Assembly: GCF_022879595.1 (NCBI RefSeq)
Contig: NZ_CP084265.1
Span: forward strand, 310,001 to 374,000
Direction: 5' to 3'
Origin: Caballeronia sp. Lep1P3
Lineage (GTDB): Bacteria > Pseudomonadota > Gammaproteobacteria > Burkholderiales > Burkholderiaceae
DNA length: 64,000 bases
Shown here: positions 28,898-38,490 of the stretch, in pieces
Numbering within the stretch: position 1 is the stretch's first letter
Layout of the letters: each line of letters starts with the position of its first letter
Position numbers and translations under genes: made by a program
Notes under the pieces: model-generated
Database searches by the model: none
Told to the model about the DNA's origin: nothing
What the model saw: the letters and a program-made list of their open reading frames with translations, nothing else

Positions 28898-29266
28898 ATG
28901 ATCCAGACCGAAACTCGGCTTGAAGTGGCCGACAACACGGGTGCGCGTGAAGTCATGTGCATCAAGGTGCTCGGCGGTTCGAAGCGTCGTTACGCTAGCA
29001 TTGGCGACATCATCAAGGTGACCGTCAAGGAAGCGACGCCGCGCGGACGCGTGAAGAAGGGCGAAATTTACAACGCCGTGGTCGTTCGCACGGCCAAGGG
29101 CGTGCGTCGCCAGGATGGCTCGCTGATCAAGTTCGACGGCAATGCTGCTGTCCTCTTGAATACGAAGCTCGAGCCGATCGGCACGCGTATTTTCGGGCCG
29201 GTGACGCGTGAACTGCGTAGCGAACGATTCATGAAGATCGTTTCGCTCGCGCCGGAAGTGCTGTAA
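28898..29266 (+). CDS. rplN: 50S ribosomal protein L14
   Basis: L14 forms intersubunit bridges and is the target of the silencing factor RsfS. The 122-residue protein starts [20 protein letters not shown] and includes the motif [20 protein letters not shown]. It is the first gene of the spc operon, after a leader of about 210 bases. Confidence 0.98.
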   Translation: MIQTETRLEVADNTGAREVMCIKVLGGSKRRYASIGDIIKVTVKEATPRGRVKKGEIYNAVVVRTAKGVRRQDGSLIKFDGNAAVLLNTKLEPIGTRIFGPVTRELRSERFMKIVSLAPEVL

Positions 29267-29275
29267 GGAGTCGCG

Positions 29276-29584
29276 ATGAACAAGATTCGCAAGGGTGACG
29301 AAGTCATCGTCATCACCGGCAAGGACAAGGGCAAGCGCGGCACCGTGCTGGTCGTTGATGGCGAGCGTGTCACCGTCGAGGGCATCAACCTCGTCAAGAA
29401 GCACGTGAAGCCGAACCCGATGAAGGGTACGACGGGCGGTGTGGAAGCCAAAACGATGCCGCTGCATATTTCGAACGTCGCATTGGTCGACGCGAACGGC
29501 AAGGCATCGCGCGTTGGCATCAAGGTCGAAGACGGCAAGAAGGTTCGCTTCTTGAAGTCGACCGGCGCCACGTTGAACGCCTGA
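29276..29584 (+). CDS. rplX: 50S ribosomal protein L24
   Basis: L24 initiates 50S assembly and lies near the tunnel exit. The 102-residue protein has an N-terminal KOW motif ([20 protein letters not shown], about residues 3-22). AAGGAG precedes its ATG. Confidence 0.98.
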   Translation: MNKIRKGDEVIVITGKDKGKRGTVLVVDGERVTVEGINLVKKHVKPNPMKGTTGGVEAKTMPLHISNVALVDANGKASRVGIKVEDGKKVRFLKSTGATLNA

Positions 29585-29598
29585 CGCGGAGTTAAAAA

Positions 29599-30138
29599 AT
29601 GGCTCGTCTCCAAGAGATTTATAAAGAAAAGGTTGTGCCGGAACTGGTTGAAAAGTTCGGCTACAAGTCGGTCATGGAAGTGCCGCGCCTCACCAAGATC
29701 ACCCTGAACATGGGTCTTGGCGAAGCCGTCGCTGACAAGAAGGTCCTTGAGCACGCCGTTGGCGACCTCACGAAGATCGCCGGCCAGAAGCCCGTTATCA
29801 CCAAGTCGCGTAAGGCAATCGCTGGTTTCAAGATCCGCGAAGGCTACCCGATCGGCACGATGGTTACCCTGCGTGGCAATGCCATGTACGAATTCCTGGA
29901 CCGTTTCGTCACCGTTGCGCTGCCTCGCGTGCGCGACTTCCGTGGCGTGTCGGGCAAGGCGTTCGACGGCCGCGGTAACTACAACATCGGTGTGAAAGAG
30001 CAGATCATTTTCCCCGAAATCGACTACGACAAGATCGACGCGCTGCGTGGGCTGAACATCAGCATCACGACGACTGCGAAGACCGACGAAGAAGCAAAGG
30101 CACTGCTCGCCGGCTTCAAGTTCCCGTTCAGAAACTGA
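29599..30138 (+). CDS. rplE: 50S ribosomal protein L5
   Basis: L5 binds 5S rRNA and contacts P-site tRNA and the S13 bridge. The 179-residue protein has the family motif [17 protein letters not shown] (about 24-40) and [18 protein letters not shown] near the C-terminus. In E. coli the S8 repressor site lies at the start of this gene; I could not verify one here. Confidence 0.98.
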   Translation: MARLQEIYKEKVVPELVEKFGYKSVMEVPRLTKITLNMGLGEAVADKKVLEHAVGDLTKIAGQKPVITKSRKAIAGFKIREGYPIGTMVTLRGNAMYEFLDRFVTVALPRVRDFRGVSGKAFDGRGNYNIGVKEQIIFPEIDYDKIDALRGLNISITTTAKTDEEAKALLAGFKFPFRN

Positions 30139-30145
30139 GGTTACC

Positions 30146-30451
30146 GTGGCTAAACTGGCACTGATCGAACGTGAAAAGAAGCGCGCACGCCTGGCCGCAA
30201 AGTACGCTCCGAAGCGTGCTGAACTGAAGGCTGTGATCGATGACTCGAGCAAGTCGGACGAAGAGCGCTATTTCGCCCGTCTCGCGCTGCAACAACTGCC
30301 GCGTAACTCAAACCCCACCCGCAAGCGTAACCGCTGCGCGATTACGGGTCGTCCGCGTGGCACGTTCCGCAAGTTCGGACTTGCGCGTAACAAGATCCGC
30401 GAAATCGCTTTCCGCGGCGAAATCCCCGGCCTCACCAAGGCGAGCTGGTAA
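30146..30451 (+). CDS. rpsN: 30S ribosomal protein S14
   Basis: S14 is a late-binding 30S head protein. The 101-residue protein starts at a GTG ([20 protein letters not shown]), 7 bases after rplE. It is the longer, zinc-free C-minus form: only one cysteine lies in [12 protein letters not shown], so the CxxC pairs of zinc-type S14 are absent. Confidence 0.98.
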   Translation: MAKLALIEREKKRARLAAKYAPKRAELKAVIDDSSKSDEERYFARLALQQLPRNSNPTRKRNRCAITGRPRGTFRKFGLARNKIREIAFRGEIPGLTKASW

Positions 30452-30465
30452 TAGGAGAAACATAA

Positions 30466-30861
30466 ATGAGCATGAGTGATCCTATCGCCGATATGCTGAC
30501 TCGCATCCGCAATGCGCAGATGGTCGAGAAGGTTTCGGTGACTATGCCCTCGTCGAAAGTCAAGGTTGCGATTGCGCAGGTTTTGAAGGACGAAGGTTAT
30601 ATCGACGACTTCGCAGTGAAGGCTGAAGGTGCGAAGACGGAATTGAACATCGCGTTGAAGTACTACGCTGGCCGTCCGGTTATCGAGCGCCTCGAGCGCG
30701 TGTCGAAGCCTGGTCTGCGCGTGTACCGCGGTCGCAACGACATTCCTCAGGTGATGAATGGCCTGGGCGTTGCAATCGTGTCGACGCCGAAGGGTGTGAT
30801 GACCGACCGCAAGGCGCGCCAGAACGGCGTCGGCGGCGAAGTCATCTGCTACGTCGCTTAA
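30466..30861 (+). CDS. rpsH: 30S ribosomal protein S8
   Basis: S8 is a primary 16S rRNA binder and the spc operon repressor in E. coli. The 131-residue protein begins [23 protein letters not shown] lies 8 bases before the first ATG, which is kept over the second ATG two codons later. The C-terminal signature [20 protein letters not shown] is present. Confidence 0.97.
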   Translation: MSMSDPIADMLTRIRNAQMVEKVSVTMPSSKVKVAIAQVLKDEGYIDDFAVKAEGAKTELNIALKYYAGRPVIERLERVSKPGLRVYRGRNDIPQVMNGLGVAIVSTPKGVMTDRKARQNGVGGEVICYVA

Positions 30862-30880
30862 CGCCGAAGGGAGAGGAAAC

Positions 30881-31414
30881 ATGTCTCGAGTAGGTAAAAG
30901 CCCGATCGCGCTGCCGCAAGGCGCGGAAGTGGCCGTCAAGGGCGACGTCATCACCGTGAAGGGTCCGCTCGGCACGATCTCGCAAGCGGCTAACCCGCTG
31001 GTGAGCGTGGCGAACGACAACGGCACGCTGAACTTCGCGCCGGCCAACGAAAGCCGTGAAGCGAACGCGATGTCCGGCACGATGCGCGCCCTGGTGGCGA
31101 ACATGGTGCTGGGCGTCACCAAGGGTTTCGAGCGCAAGCTGACGCTGGTTGGCGTCGGTTATCGTGCGCAAGCGCAAGGCGACAAGCTGAACCTGTCGCT
31201 GGGTTTCTCGCACCCGGTGGTGCACCAGATGCCGGAAGGCGTCAAGGCTGAAACCCCGTCGCAGACCGAAATCGTGATCAAGGGGATCGACAAGCAGAAA
31301 GTCGGACAAGTCGCGGCGGAAGTGCGCGGCTATCGTCCGCCGGAGCCTTACAAGGGCAAGGGCGTGCGCTATTCCGACGAGGTCGTGATCCTGAAAGAAA
31401 CGAAGAAGAAGTAA
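30881..31414 (+). CDS. rplF: 50S ribosomal protein L6
   Basis: L6 lies near the sarcin-ricin loop and the GTPase centre. The 177-residue protein [20 protein letters not shown] has two related beta domains and ends with the signature [19 protein letters not shown]. Confidence 0.98.
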   Translation: MSRVGKSPIALPQGAEVAVKGDVITVKGPLGTISQAANPLVSVANDNGTLNFAPANESREANAMSGTMRALVANMVLGVTKGFERKLTLVGVGYRAQAQGDKLNLSLGFSHPVVHQMPEGVKAETPSQTEIVIKGIDKQKVGQVAAEVRGYRPPEPYKGKGVRYSDEVVILKETKKK

Positions 31415-31426
31415 GGGTGCGCAATC

Positions 31427-31792
31427 ATGGATAAGACTCAATCTCGCCTGCGCCGCGCTCGTCAGACGCGTATCAAGATCGCTGAGCTGCAGGTCGCGCG
31501 TCTCGCCGTGCATCGCACGAATACGCATATCTACGCGCAAGTGTTCTCGGCATGCGGCACGAAGGTGCTGGCAAGCGCCTCGACGCTGGAAGCCGAAGTG
31601 CGCGCAGAACTGGCCGACAAGTCGGGCAAGGGCGGCAACATCAACGCTGCAACCCTGATCGGCAAGCGTATCGCCGAGAAGGCTAAGGCTGCCGGCATCG
31701 AATCCGTCGCCTTTGACCGCTCGGGTTTCCGCTACCACGGCCGCGTGAAGGCGCTGGCTGATGCGGCGCGCGAAGCCGGGCTCAAGTTCTAA
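31427..31792 (+). CDS. rplR: 50S ribosomal protein L18
   Basis: L18 binds 5S rRNA together with L5. The 121-residue protein has a basic N-terminus ([15 protein letters not shown]) and the C-terminal signature [24 protein letters not shown] precedes the ATG; the spacing to rplF is short. Confidence 0.98.
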   Translation: MDKTQSRLRRARQTRIKIAELQVARLAVHRTNTHIYAQVFSACGTKVLASASTLEAEVRAELADKSGKGGNINAATLIGKRIAEKAKAAGIESVAFDRSGFRYHGRVKALADAAREAGLKF

Positions 31793-31806
31793 GGGAAGAA
31801 TTCGTC

Positions 31807-32325
31807 ATGGCAAAGATGCAAGCGAAAGTTCAGGCTGACGAACGCGACGACGGCCTGCGCGAAAAGATGATTTCGGTCAACCGCGTGACCAAGGTCGTGA
31901 AGGGTGGCCGTATTCTCGGCTTCGCCGCACTGACCGTGGTTGGCGACGGTGACGGCCGTGTCGGCATGGGCAAAGGCAAGGCGAAGGAAGTTCCGGTTGC
32001 CGTTCAAAAGGCGATGGAACAAGCCCGCCGCAACATGTTCAAGGTGCCCCTGAAGAATGGCACGCTGCAACACGAAGTGCACGGCAAGCACGGTGCTTCG
32101 TCGGTCCTCCTCGCTCCGGCGAAGGACGGTACCGGCGTGATCGCCGGCGGCCCGATGCGCGCAGTGTTCGACGTGATGGGTGTGCAGAACGTGGTGGCGA
32201 AGAGCCACGGCTCGACGAATCCGTACAACCTCGTTCGTGCAACGCTCGACGGTCTGCGCAAGCAATCGACCCCGGGCGACATCGCGGCGAAGCGCGGCAA
32301 GTCCGTCGAAGATATTTTGGGCTAA
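31807..32325 (+). CDS. rpsE: 30S ribosomal protein S5
   Basis: S5 contributes to decoding accuracy and to mRNA unwinding with S3 and S4. The 172-residue protein has the double-stranded-RNA-binding-like domain with the signature [20 protein letters not shown]. Spectinomycin-related loop residues (KVVKGGR, about 24-30) look wild type. Confidence 0.98.
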   Translation: MAKMQAKVQADERDDGLREKMISVNRVTKVVKGGRILGFAALTVVGDGDGRVGMGKGKAKEVPVAVQKAMEQARRNMFKVPLKNGTLQHEVHGKHGASSVLLAPAKDGTGVIAGGPMRAVFDVMGVQNVVAKSHGSTNPYNLVRATLDGLRKQSTPGDIAAKRGKSVEDILG

Positions 32326-32339
32326 GCCTCGAGGTCATC

Positions 32340-32522
32340 ATGTCTGAGAAAACTGTCAAGGTTCAGCTCGTCAAGAGCCTGATCGGGACCCGCGAAACGC
32401 ACCGCGCGACGGTGCGTGGCCTCGGCCTGCGTCGCCTCAATTCGGTGAGCGAGCTGCAGGACACGCCGGCAGTGCGCGGGATGATCAACAAGGTTTCGTA
32501 CCTCGTTAAGGTCATCGGCTAA
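32340..32522 (+). CDS. rpmD: 50S ribosomal protein L30
   Basis: L30 is a small 50S protein. The 60-residue product [20 protein letters not shown] has the L30 signature [20 protein letters not shown]. It lies between rpsE and rplO, the standard spc-operon position. Confidence 0.98.
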   Translation: MSEKTVKVQLVKSLIGTRETHRATVRGLGLRRLNSVSELQDTPAVRGMINKVSYLVKVIG

Positions 32523-32552
32523 GCGGCCGACCACGGATCCAAGGAGTTGAAC

Positions 32553-32987
32553 ATGGAATTGAATAACCTGAAGCCGGCGGAAGGCGCGAAGCACGCCAAG
32601 CGTCGCGTCGGTCGTGGCATCGGTTCGGGCCTCGGCAAGACCGCTGGCCGCGGCCACAAGGGTCAGAAATCGCGTTCGGGCGGCTTTCACAAGGTCGGCT
32701 TCGAAGGCGGTCAGATGCCTTTGCAGCGTCGTCTGCCGAAGCGTGGCTTTACCTCGCTGACGAAGGAATTCGTCGGTGAAGTGCGCCTGGCTGATCTGGA
32801 AAAGCTGCCGGTCGACGAAATCGATCTGCTGGCGCTGAAGCAAGCGGGTCTGGTCGGCGAGCTCATCAAGAGCGCGAAGATCATCAAGACCGGCGAGATC
32901 ACCCGCAAGGTCACGGTGAAGGGTCTGACGGCAACGAAGGGCGCCCGTGAGGCAATCGAAGCCGCTGGCGGCTCGTTCGCCGAGTAA
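32553..32987 (+). CDS. rplO: 50S ribosomal protein L15
   Basis: L15 is a late assembly protein that interacts with many 50S components. The ATG at 32553 ([20 protein letters not shown]) has AAGGAG 6 bases upstream and gives 144 residues. The TTG two codons upstream directly abuts the ribosome binding site and is rejected. The Gly/Arg-rich N-terminal extension and the central [20 protein letters not shown] motif are present. Confidence 0.97.
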   Translation: MELNNLKPAEGAKHAKRRVGRGIGSGLGKTAGRGHKGQKSRSGGFHKVGFEGGQMPLQRRLPKRGFTSLTKEFVGEVRLADLEKLPVDEIDLLALKQAGLVGELIKSAKIIKTGEITRKVTVKGLTATKGAREAIEAAGGSFAE

Positions 32988-33029
32988 CGCGCTAATCGCC
33001 GTTACTAGCACTAGCATCGGAGAAGGTTC

Positions 33030-34376
33030 TTGGCTAACAGCCCGAGTCTCGCAAAACCCGGTCGAAGCGCGGCGAAATTTGGCGATCTGCGTCGGCGTGC
33101 AGTGTTCCTGCTGCTGGCGTTGATCGTCTACCGCATTGGTGCGCACATCCCGGTTCCCGGCATCGATCCGGATCAACTGGCTAAGCTGTTCCAGAGCCAG
33201 TCGGGCGGCATCCTAGGCATGTTCAACATGTTCTCGGGTGGCGCGCTGTCACGATTCACGATCTTTGCACTGGGCATCATGCCCTACATTTCGGCGTCGA
33301 TCATTATGCAGTTGCTGTCGATCGTGTCGCCGCAGATGGAGGCGTTGAAGAAGGAAGGGCAGGCGGGGCAACGGAAGATCACGCAGTACACGCGTATCTT
33401 CACCGTAGTGCTCGCAACCTTTCAGGCGTTCGGTATCGCGGTGGCGCTGGAGAATCAGCCCGCTCTGGTGCTGGACCCCGGCATGGTGTTCCGCCTGACG
33501 ACGGTCGTCACGCTGGTAACGGGCACGATGTTCCTGATGTGGCTCGGTGAGCAGATCACGGAGCGCGGTCTCGGCAACGGCATCTCGATCATCATCTTCG
33601 GTGGTATCGCGGCGGGCTTCCCGAACGCGATCGGCGGTCTGTTCGAGCTGGTTCGCACCGGTTCGATGAGCATCATCTCGGCGATCATCATCGTCGTGCT
33701 GATCGCGGCGGTCACGTATCTGGTCGTGTTCATCGAACGCGGTCAGCGCAAGATCCTCGTGAACTATGCGAAGCGCCAGGTCGGCAACAAGATTTACGGC
33801 GGACAGTCGTCGCATCTGCCGCTGAAGCTGAACATGTCGGGTGTGATTCCGCCGATCTTCGCGTCGTCGATCATCCTCTTCCCGGCAACCATTCTGAACT
33901 GGTTCAGTTCGGGTACGCGTACCAACTGGTTCGCAAACACGCTGCACGGCGTGGCCGAGGCGCTCAAGCCCGGTCAACCCGTCTACGTGCTGCTGTATGC
34001 GTTGGCGATTGTTTTCTTCTGCTTCTTCTACACCGCGCTGGTGTTCAACAGCAGGGAAACCGCCGACAACTTGAAGAAGAGCGGTGCTTTCGTTCCGGGT
34101 ATCCGTCCGGGCGATCAGACTGCGCGATATATCGACCGCATCCTCACGCGTCTGACGCTGGCCGGTGCGATCTACATCGTGTTCGTGTGCCTGTTGCCTG
34201 AGTTCTTGGTGTTGCGCTGGAACGTGCCGTTTTATTTTGGTGGAACGTCGCTGCTGATCATTGTCGTCGTCACGATGGACTTCATGGCTCAGGTGCAGTC
34301 GTACGTCATGTCGCAACAATACGAATCGCTGCTTAAGAAGGCAAACTTCAAGGGCAGCAACGTCCCGATGCGTTAA
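33030..34376 (+). CDS. secY: Preprotein translocase subunit SecY
   Basis: SecY is the channel protein of the Sec translocon. The 448-residue protein starts at a TTG codon with GGAGAAGG just upstream, giving [20 protein letters not shown]. Ten hydrophobic helices can be placed, with the signature HIPVPGID near 34-41 and the cytoplasmic loop motif [15 protein letters not shown] in the middle. The TTG start is unusual for such a highly expressed gene and may tune its level below the neighbouring ribosomal proteins. Confidence 0.97.
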   Translation: MANSPSLAKPGRSAAKFGDLRRRAVFLLLALIVYRIGAHIPVPGIDPDQLAKLFQSQSGGILGMFNMFSGGALSRFTIFALGIMPYISASIIMQLLSIVSPQMEALKKEGQAGQRKITQYTRIFTVVLATFQAFGIAVALENQPALVLDPGMVFRLTTVVTLVTGTMFLMWLGEQITERGLGNGISIIIFGGIAAGFPNAIGGLFELVRTGSMSIISAIIIVVLIAAVTYLVVFIERGQRKILVNYAKRQVGNKIYGGQSSHLPLKLNMSGVIPPIFASSIILFPATILNWFSSGTRTNWFANTLHGVAEALKPGQPVYVLLYALAIVFFCFFYTALVFNSRETADNLKKSGAFVPGIRPGDQTARYIDRILTRLTLAGAIYIVFVCLLPEFLVLRWNVPFYFGGTSLLIIVVVTMDFMAQVQSYVMSQQYESLLKKANFKGSNVPMR

Positions 34377-34384
34377 TTAGGACT

Positions 34385-34603
34385 ATGGCCAAAGACGATG
34401 TAATCCAGATGCAGGGCGAGGTTATCGAAAACCTCCCCAACGCTACTTTCCGGGTGAAGTTGGAAAATGGCCATGTCGTCCTGGGACACATTTCTGGGAA
34501 GATGCGGATGCACTACATCCGCATCCTTCCGGGCGACAAGGTTACGGTTGAATTGACGCCTTACGATCTGTCTCGTGCACGGATCGTGTTCCGGGCGAAG
34601 TGA
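34385..34603 (+). CDS. infA: Translation initiation factor IF-1
   Basis: IF-1 occupies the 30S A site during initiation. The 72-residue OB-fold protein starts [20 protein letters not shown] and ends [15 protein letters not shown], the standard length. It lies between secY and rpmJ. Confidence 0.98.
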   Translation: MAKDDVIQMQGEVIENLPNATFRVKLENGHVVLGHISGKMRMHYIRILPGDKVTVELTPYDLSRARIVFRAK

Positions 34604-34623
34604 TTTGAAAAAAGGGTAATATC

Positions 34624-34740
34624 ATGAAAGTGATGGCATCGGTTAAGCGCATTTGCCGCAATTGCAAGATCATCAAGCGCAAGGGCGTTGTGCGCGTGAT
34701 TTGCAGTTCTGATCCGCGCCACAAACAGCGTCAAGGCTGA
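34624..34740 (+). CDS. rpmJ: 50S ribosomal protein L36
   Basis: L36 is the smallest 50S protein. The 38-residue product starts [17 protein letters not shown]. It is the zinc-ribbon (C-plus) form, with ligands C11, C14, C27 and H33. GGGT near the start is a weak ribosome binding site, but the reading frame and its position between infA and rpsM are unambiguous. Confidence 0.96.
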
Positions 34741-34781
34741 ACGCCGCGCTTTTGCTTGCGCTTTTTGTTTGAGGAAAAACA

Positions 34782-35147
34782 ATGGCTCGTATCGCAGGGG
34801 TTAACATCCCGAATCACCAGCATACCGAGATCGGCCTGACGGCAATCTACGGCATTGGTCGCACGCGCTCGCGCGGCATTTGCACCGCTGCTGGTGTGGA
34901 ATTTTCGAAGAAGGTCAAGGACCTCACTGACGCAGACCTCGAAAAGCTGCGTGACGAAGTGGGCAAGTTCATCGTCGAAGGCGATCTGCGCCGCGAAGTG
35001 ACGATGAACATCAAGCGCCTGATGGACTTGGGTTGCTACCGCGGCATGCGTCATCGCAAGGGCCTGCCCCTGCGTGGCCAGCGTACCCGCACGAATGCCC
35101 GTACTCGCAAGGGTCCGCGTCGTGCAGCGCAATCGCTGAAGAAGTAA
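34782..35147 (+). CDS. rpsM: 30S ribosomal protein S13
   Basis: S13 forms bridges B1a and B1b between subunits and contacts P-site tRNA. The 121-residue protein starts [20 protein letters not shown] and ends in the basic tail with the signature [20 protein letters not shown]. It is the first gene of the alpha operon. In E. coli, S4 represses at the rpsM leader, but the leader here is only 41 bases. Confidence 0.98.
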   Translation: MARIAGVNIPNHQHTEIGLTAIYGIGRTRSRGICTAAGVEFSKKVKDLTDADLEKLRDEVGKFIVEGDLRREVTMNIKRLMDLGCYRGMRHRKGLPLRGQRTRTNARTRKGPRRAAQSLKK

Positions 35148-35175
35148 GCGGAACTGACAGTTACAGGAAAACGTA

Positions 35176-35580
35176 ATGGCTAAGGCTTCGAACAACTCCG
35201 CGGCGCAACGCGTTCGCAAGAAGGTAAAGAAGAACGTCGCCGAGGGCGTGGTTCACGTTCACGCGTCGTTCAACAACACCATTATCACGATCACTGACCG
35301 TCAAGGTAACGCGCTGGCATGGGCGACTTCGGGTGGTCAGGGCTTCAAGGGCTCGCGTAAGTCGACGCCGTTTGCAGCTCAGGTCGCAGCCGAATCGGCT
35401 GGCCGCGTGGCAATGGAATACGGCGTGAAGAACCTCGAAGTGCGGATCAAGGGCCCCGGTCCTGGCCGTGAATCGGCGGTGCGCGCGCTGCATGGTCTTG
35501 GCATCAAGATCACCGCGATCTCCGACGTGACGCCGGTCCCGCACAACGGTTGCCGTCCGCCGAAGCGCCGTCGCATCTAA
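35176..35580 (+). CDS. rpsK: 30S ribosomal protein S11
   Basis: S11 shapes the platform near the anti-Shine-Dalgarno end of 16S rRNA. The 134-residue protein has the signature [20 protein letters not shown] and ends in [16 protein letters not shown] 145-base spacer without a visible gene or promoter separates it from rpsD. Confidence 0.98.
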   Translation: MAKASNNSAAQRVRKKVKKNVAEGVVHVHASFNNTIITITDRQGNALAWATSGGQGFKGSRKSTPFAAQVAAESAGRVAMEYGVKNLEVRIKGPGPGRESAVRALHGLGIKITAISDVTPVPHNGCRPPKRRRI

Positions 35581-35725
35581 GCGATGTCGCGACCGCATGT
35601 TCCTGCTGATGCGCGAGTATCGGCGGGATTCGTGCGTGAAGAAATTGACTAAGCCCACCGTTCGGCCCAAAGGGTTCGGACTAGCGCGGACGAAGGTTCG
35701 CGTGATTATTTATTAAGGATTCAAC

Positions 35726-36349
35726 GTGGCACGCTATACCGGTCCCAAAGCCAAGCTGTCCCGCCGTGAAGGCACCGACCTGTTCCTGAAGAGCGCACGC
35801 CGCTCGCTCGCCGACAAGTGCAAGCTCGACAGCAAGCCCGGGCAACACGGCCGTACCTCGGGCGCGCGTACCTCCGACTACGGCACCCAGTTGCGCGAAA
35901 AGCAAAAAGTGAAGCGTATCTATGGCGTTCTCGAGCGTCAGTTCCGCCGCTACTTCGCTGAAGCAGACCGCCGCAAGGGTCCGACGGGTGAAAACCTGCT
36001 GCAATTGCTCGAGTCGCGTCTGGACAACGTCGTGTATCGCATGGGCTTCGGTTCGACGCGCGCTGAAGCACGTCAGCTCGTGAGCCACAAGTCGATCATG
36101 GTGAACGGCCAAGTCGCGAACATTCCGTCGCTGCAAGTGAAGTCGGGCGACGTGATTTCCGTGCGTGAGCAGTCGCGCAAGCAGGCTCGTATCGTCGAGG
36201 CACTGTCGCTGGCAGAGCAAGGCGGCATGCCGGGCTGGGTGTCGGTCGACGCGAAGAAGTTCGAAGGAACGTTCAAGTCGATGCCCGAGCGTAGCGATAT
36301 CGCTGGCGACATCAACGAAAGCCTGATCGTCGAATTGTATTCGCGTTAA
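35726..36349 (+). CDS. rpsD: 30S ribosomal protein S4
   Basis: S4 nucleates 30S assembly and represses the alpha operon in E. coli. The 207-residue protein starts at a GTG with AAGGA upstream ([20 protein letters not shown]). It has the S4 RNA-binding domain near 97-160 ([20 protein letters not shown]). It is the zinc-free form, without an N-terminal cysteine cluster. The following 147-base spacer carries a 10-bp stem, CAGCCGGGGA (36382-36391) with TCCCCGGCTG (36418-36427), before rpoA. Confidence 0.98.
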   Translation: MARYTGPKAKLSRREGTDLFLKSARRSLADKCKLDSKPGQHGRTSGARTSDYGTQLREKQKVKRIYGVLERQFRRYFAEADRRKGPTGENLLQLLESRLDNVVYRMGFGSTRAEARQLVSHKSIMVNGQVANIPSLQVKSGDVISVREQSRKQARIVEALSLAEQGGMPGWVSVDAKKFEGTFKSMPERSDIAGDINESLIVELYSR

Positions 36350-36496
36350 TCGCGCGGCCTCACGCGCGGTAACCGGATCTGCAGCCGGGGAGCCTGATTG
36401 CTCGTGGCAAAGGGGCATCCCCGGCTGTGTATTTTCAGGTTGTTACCGGTCAGCCTTATCGGTGTAACGAGCCGAGGGTATTGAAAAGGAAAACCT

Positions 36497-37474
36497 ATGC
36501 AAACCAGTTTGTTGAAGCCCAAGATCATTGCTGTTGAATCGCTTGGCGAAAGCCACGCGAAAGTGGTTATGGAGCCGTTCGAACGCGGCTATGGCCACAC
36601 CTTGGGTAACGCGCTTCGGCGCGTGCTGCTGTCGTCGATGGTGGGCTACGCGCCGACCGAAGTGACGATCGCAGGCGTCGTGCACGAATACTCGACGCTC
36701 GATGGTGTGCAAGAGGATGTGGTCAACCTGCTGTTGAACCTGAAGGGCGTCGTCTTCAAGCTGCACAACCGCGATGAAGTCACGGTGACGCTGCGCAAGG
36801 AAGGCGAAGGCGTGGTCACTGCCGGCGATATCGAACTCGCGCATGATTGCGAGGTCATCAACCCGGAACACGTCATCGCTCACCTGTCGAAGGGCGGCAA
36901 GCTCGACGTTCAGATCAAGATCGAGAAGGGCCGCGGCTACGTGCCGGGCAACGTGCGTCGTTATGGCGAAGAGTCGGCGAAAATCATCGGCCGTATTGTG
37001 CTGGACGCGTCGTTCTCGCCGGTTCGCCGCGTGAGCTACGCCGTGGAAAGCGCGCGTGTGGAACAGCGTACCGACCTCGACAAGCTCGTGATGAACATCG
37101 AGACGAACGGTGTCATCTCGCCGGAAGAAGCGATCCGTCAATCGGCGCGCATTCTCGTGGATCAACTGTCGGTGTTCGCGGCGCTGGAAGGCACGGAAGC
37201 GGCAGCGGAAGCGCCGTCGCGCGCGCCGCAGATCGATCCGATCCTGCTGCGTCCGGTGGACGACCTCGAGTTGACGGTGCGTTCCGCCAACTGCCTGAAG
37301 GCCGAAAACATCTACTACATCGGCGATCTGATCCAGCGCACGGAAAACGAGCTGCTGAAGACGCCGAATCTCGGTCGCAAGTCGCTGAACGAGATCAAGG
37401 AAGTGTTGGCCTCGCGTGGCCTGACGCTCGGCATGAAGCTCGAAAACTGGCCGCCAGCCGGTCTCGACAAGTAA
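36497..37474 (+). CDS. rpoA: DNA-directed RNA polymerase alpha subunit
   Basis: The alpha subunit dimerises to start polymerase assembly, and its C-terminal domain binds UP elements and activators. The 325-residue protein has the N-terminal domain signature [19 protein letters not shown] near 30-48. The C-terminal domain (about 245-320) includes [27 protein letters not shown] precedes the ATG. A hairpin-embedded promoter separates it from rplQ. Confidence 0.99.
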   Translation: MQTSLLKPKIIAVESLGESHAKVVMEPFERGYGHTLGNALRRVLLSSMVGYAPTEVTIAGVVHEYSTLDGVQEDVVNLLLNLKGVVFKLHNRDEVTVTLRKEGEGVVTAGDIELAHDCEVINPEHVIAHLSKGGKLDVQIKIEKGRGYVPGNVRRYGEESAKIIGRIVLDASFSPVRRVSYAVESARVEQRTDLDKLVMNIETNGVISPEEAIRQSARILVDQLSVFAALEGTEAAAEAPSRAPQIDPILLRPVDDLELTVRSANCLKAENIYYIGDLIQRTENELLKTPNLGRKSLNEIKEVLASRGLTLGMKLENWPPAGLDK

Positions 37475-37495
37475 TCGCAGACGTCTCGCTGTAAC

Positions 37496-37533
37496 TGGCA
37501 AAGACGCGGATTTTGCTTTAAAATCCGCGTCTT
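37496..37533 (+). promoter_or_regulatory. Promoter overlapping a hairpin, rpoA-rplQ junction
   Basis: AAGACGCGGATTTT (37501-37514) and AAAATCCGCGTCTT (37520-37533) form a perfect 14-bp stem with the loop GCTTT, followed by GCTTTTTC, a terminator-like arrangement. TAAAAT (37519-37524) straddles the loop and 3' arm, and TGGCAA (37496-37501) lies 17 bases upstream of it as a weak -35. This copies the layout at the rpsJ-rplC and rpsQ-rplN junctions. The promoter half is the weakest of the three. Confidence 0.65.
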
Positions 37534-37620
37534 GCTTTTTCTTCGACCGGCCCGTGCGCCGCTGTTCTACAGCGAAGCGCAATAGAAGAGCTGGATCAAA
37601 ACTCGTTAAAGGAACTGAAA

Positions 37621-38016
37621 ATGCGTCACAAGCATGGTTTGCGGAAACTGAACCGCACGAGCAGCCACCGTCTGGCAATGCTCCGCAATATGTCGAACTC
37701 GCTGATCGAGCACGAAGTCATCAAGACGACGCTGCCGAAAGCCAAGGAACTGCGCAAGGTTGTCGAGCCTCTGATCACGCTCGGCAAGAAGCCGTCGCTG
37801 GCAAACCGCCGTCTGGCGTTCAACCGTCTGCGCGATCGTGATTCCGTCGCGAAGCTGTTCGACGTTCTCGGCCCGCGCTACGCGAATCGTCCGGGTGGCT
37901 ATCTGAGCATCCTCAAGTTCGGCTTCCGCGTCGGCGATAACGCTCCGATGGCACTGATCCAACTGATGGATCGCCCGGAAGTGGAAGAAACGGAAGAAGT
38001 TCAGGAAGCTGAATAA
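37621..38016 (+). CDS. rplQ: 50S ribosomal protein L17
   Basis: L17 binds near the tunnel exit on the 50S subunit. The 131-residue protein starts [20 protein letters not shown] and has an acidic C-terminal tail ([12 protein letters not shown]) beyond the core. AAAGGAACTGAAA precedes the ATG. It ends the alpha operon; a strong terminator follows 18 bases later. Confidence 0.98.
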   Translation: MRHKHGLRKLNRTSSHRLAMLRNMSNSLIEHEVIKTTLPKAKELRKVVEPLITLGKKPSLANRRLAFNRLRDRDSVAKLFDVLGPRYANRPGGYLSILKFGFRVGDNAPMALIQLMDRPEVEETEEVQEAE

Positions 38017-38034
38017 GTCCGGTAAGTGGTTAGC

Positions 38035-38063
38035 AAAAGGCCAAGCTTCAGCTTGGCCTTTTT
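38035..38063 (+). terminator. Intrinsic terminator of the alpha operon
   Basis: AAAAGGCCAAGC and GCTTGGCCTTTT form a 12-bp perfect stem closed by TTCA, followed by T-rich sequence. It ends the long ribosomal-protein gene run before cutA. Confidence 0.96.
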
Positions 38064-38157
38064 GTTTTTGGGCGTCTGCTGCGCGGCACCCCGGCAAAGC
38101 TGCGGGCTGGCCGCGAATGCTACGATATCGCTCGTAACCGATTCCCCGGAGTCCAGA

Positions 38158-38490
38158 TTGAACGTTCCCGTCATGCTGATGCTGACGACGCTGCCCGATG
38201 CCGAATCGGCGACGGCGCTCGCTCATGCCATTCTTGAAGCGCGGCTTGCTGCATGCGTGACGAAGCTTGGGGCGGTGGAGTCGCACTATCACTGGAAGGG
38301 CGCGGTGGAGTCGTCGCAGGAAATTCAGGTGTTGATCAAAACGAGCGTGGCCCGCAGCGACGAGCTTCAGCGTTTCATCGAAGCCCGGCATCCTTACGAA
38401 ACGCCTGAAATCCTGGTCTGGCAGGCGGATGCGTCGCCTGCCTACGGGCAATGGGTCAACTCCGAAACGCAGCGTCCTCTTCATGTTTGA
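38158..38490 (+). CDS. cutA: Divalent-cation tolerance protein CutA
   Basis: CutA is a small trimeric protein of uncertain biochemical role, linked to copper and divalent metal tolerance. The TTG at 38158 has GGAG 6 bases upstream and gives 110 residues. An ATG at 38173 would give 105 residues and is the alternative. The core LMLTTLPDAESATALAHAI and the C-terminal HPYETPEILVWQADASPAYGQ are typical. Its last 8 bases overlap the dsbD start, and the cutA-dsbD pairing is common in proteobacteria. Confidence 0.9.
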   Translation: MNVPVMLMLTTLPDAESATALAHAILEARLAACVTKLGAVESHYHWKGAVESSQEIQVLIKTSVARSDELQRFIEARHPYETPEILVWQADASPAYGQWVNSETQRPLHV

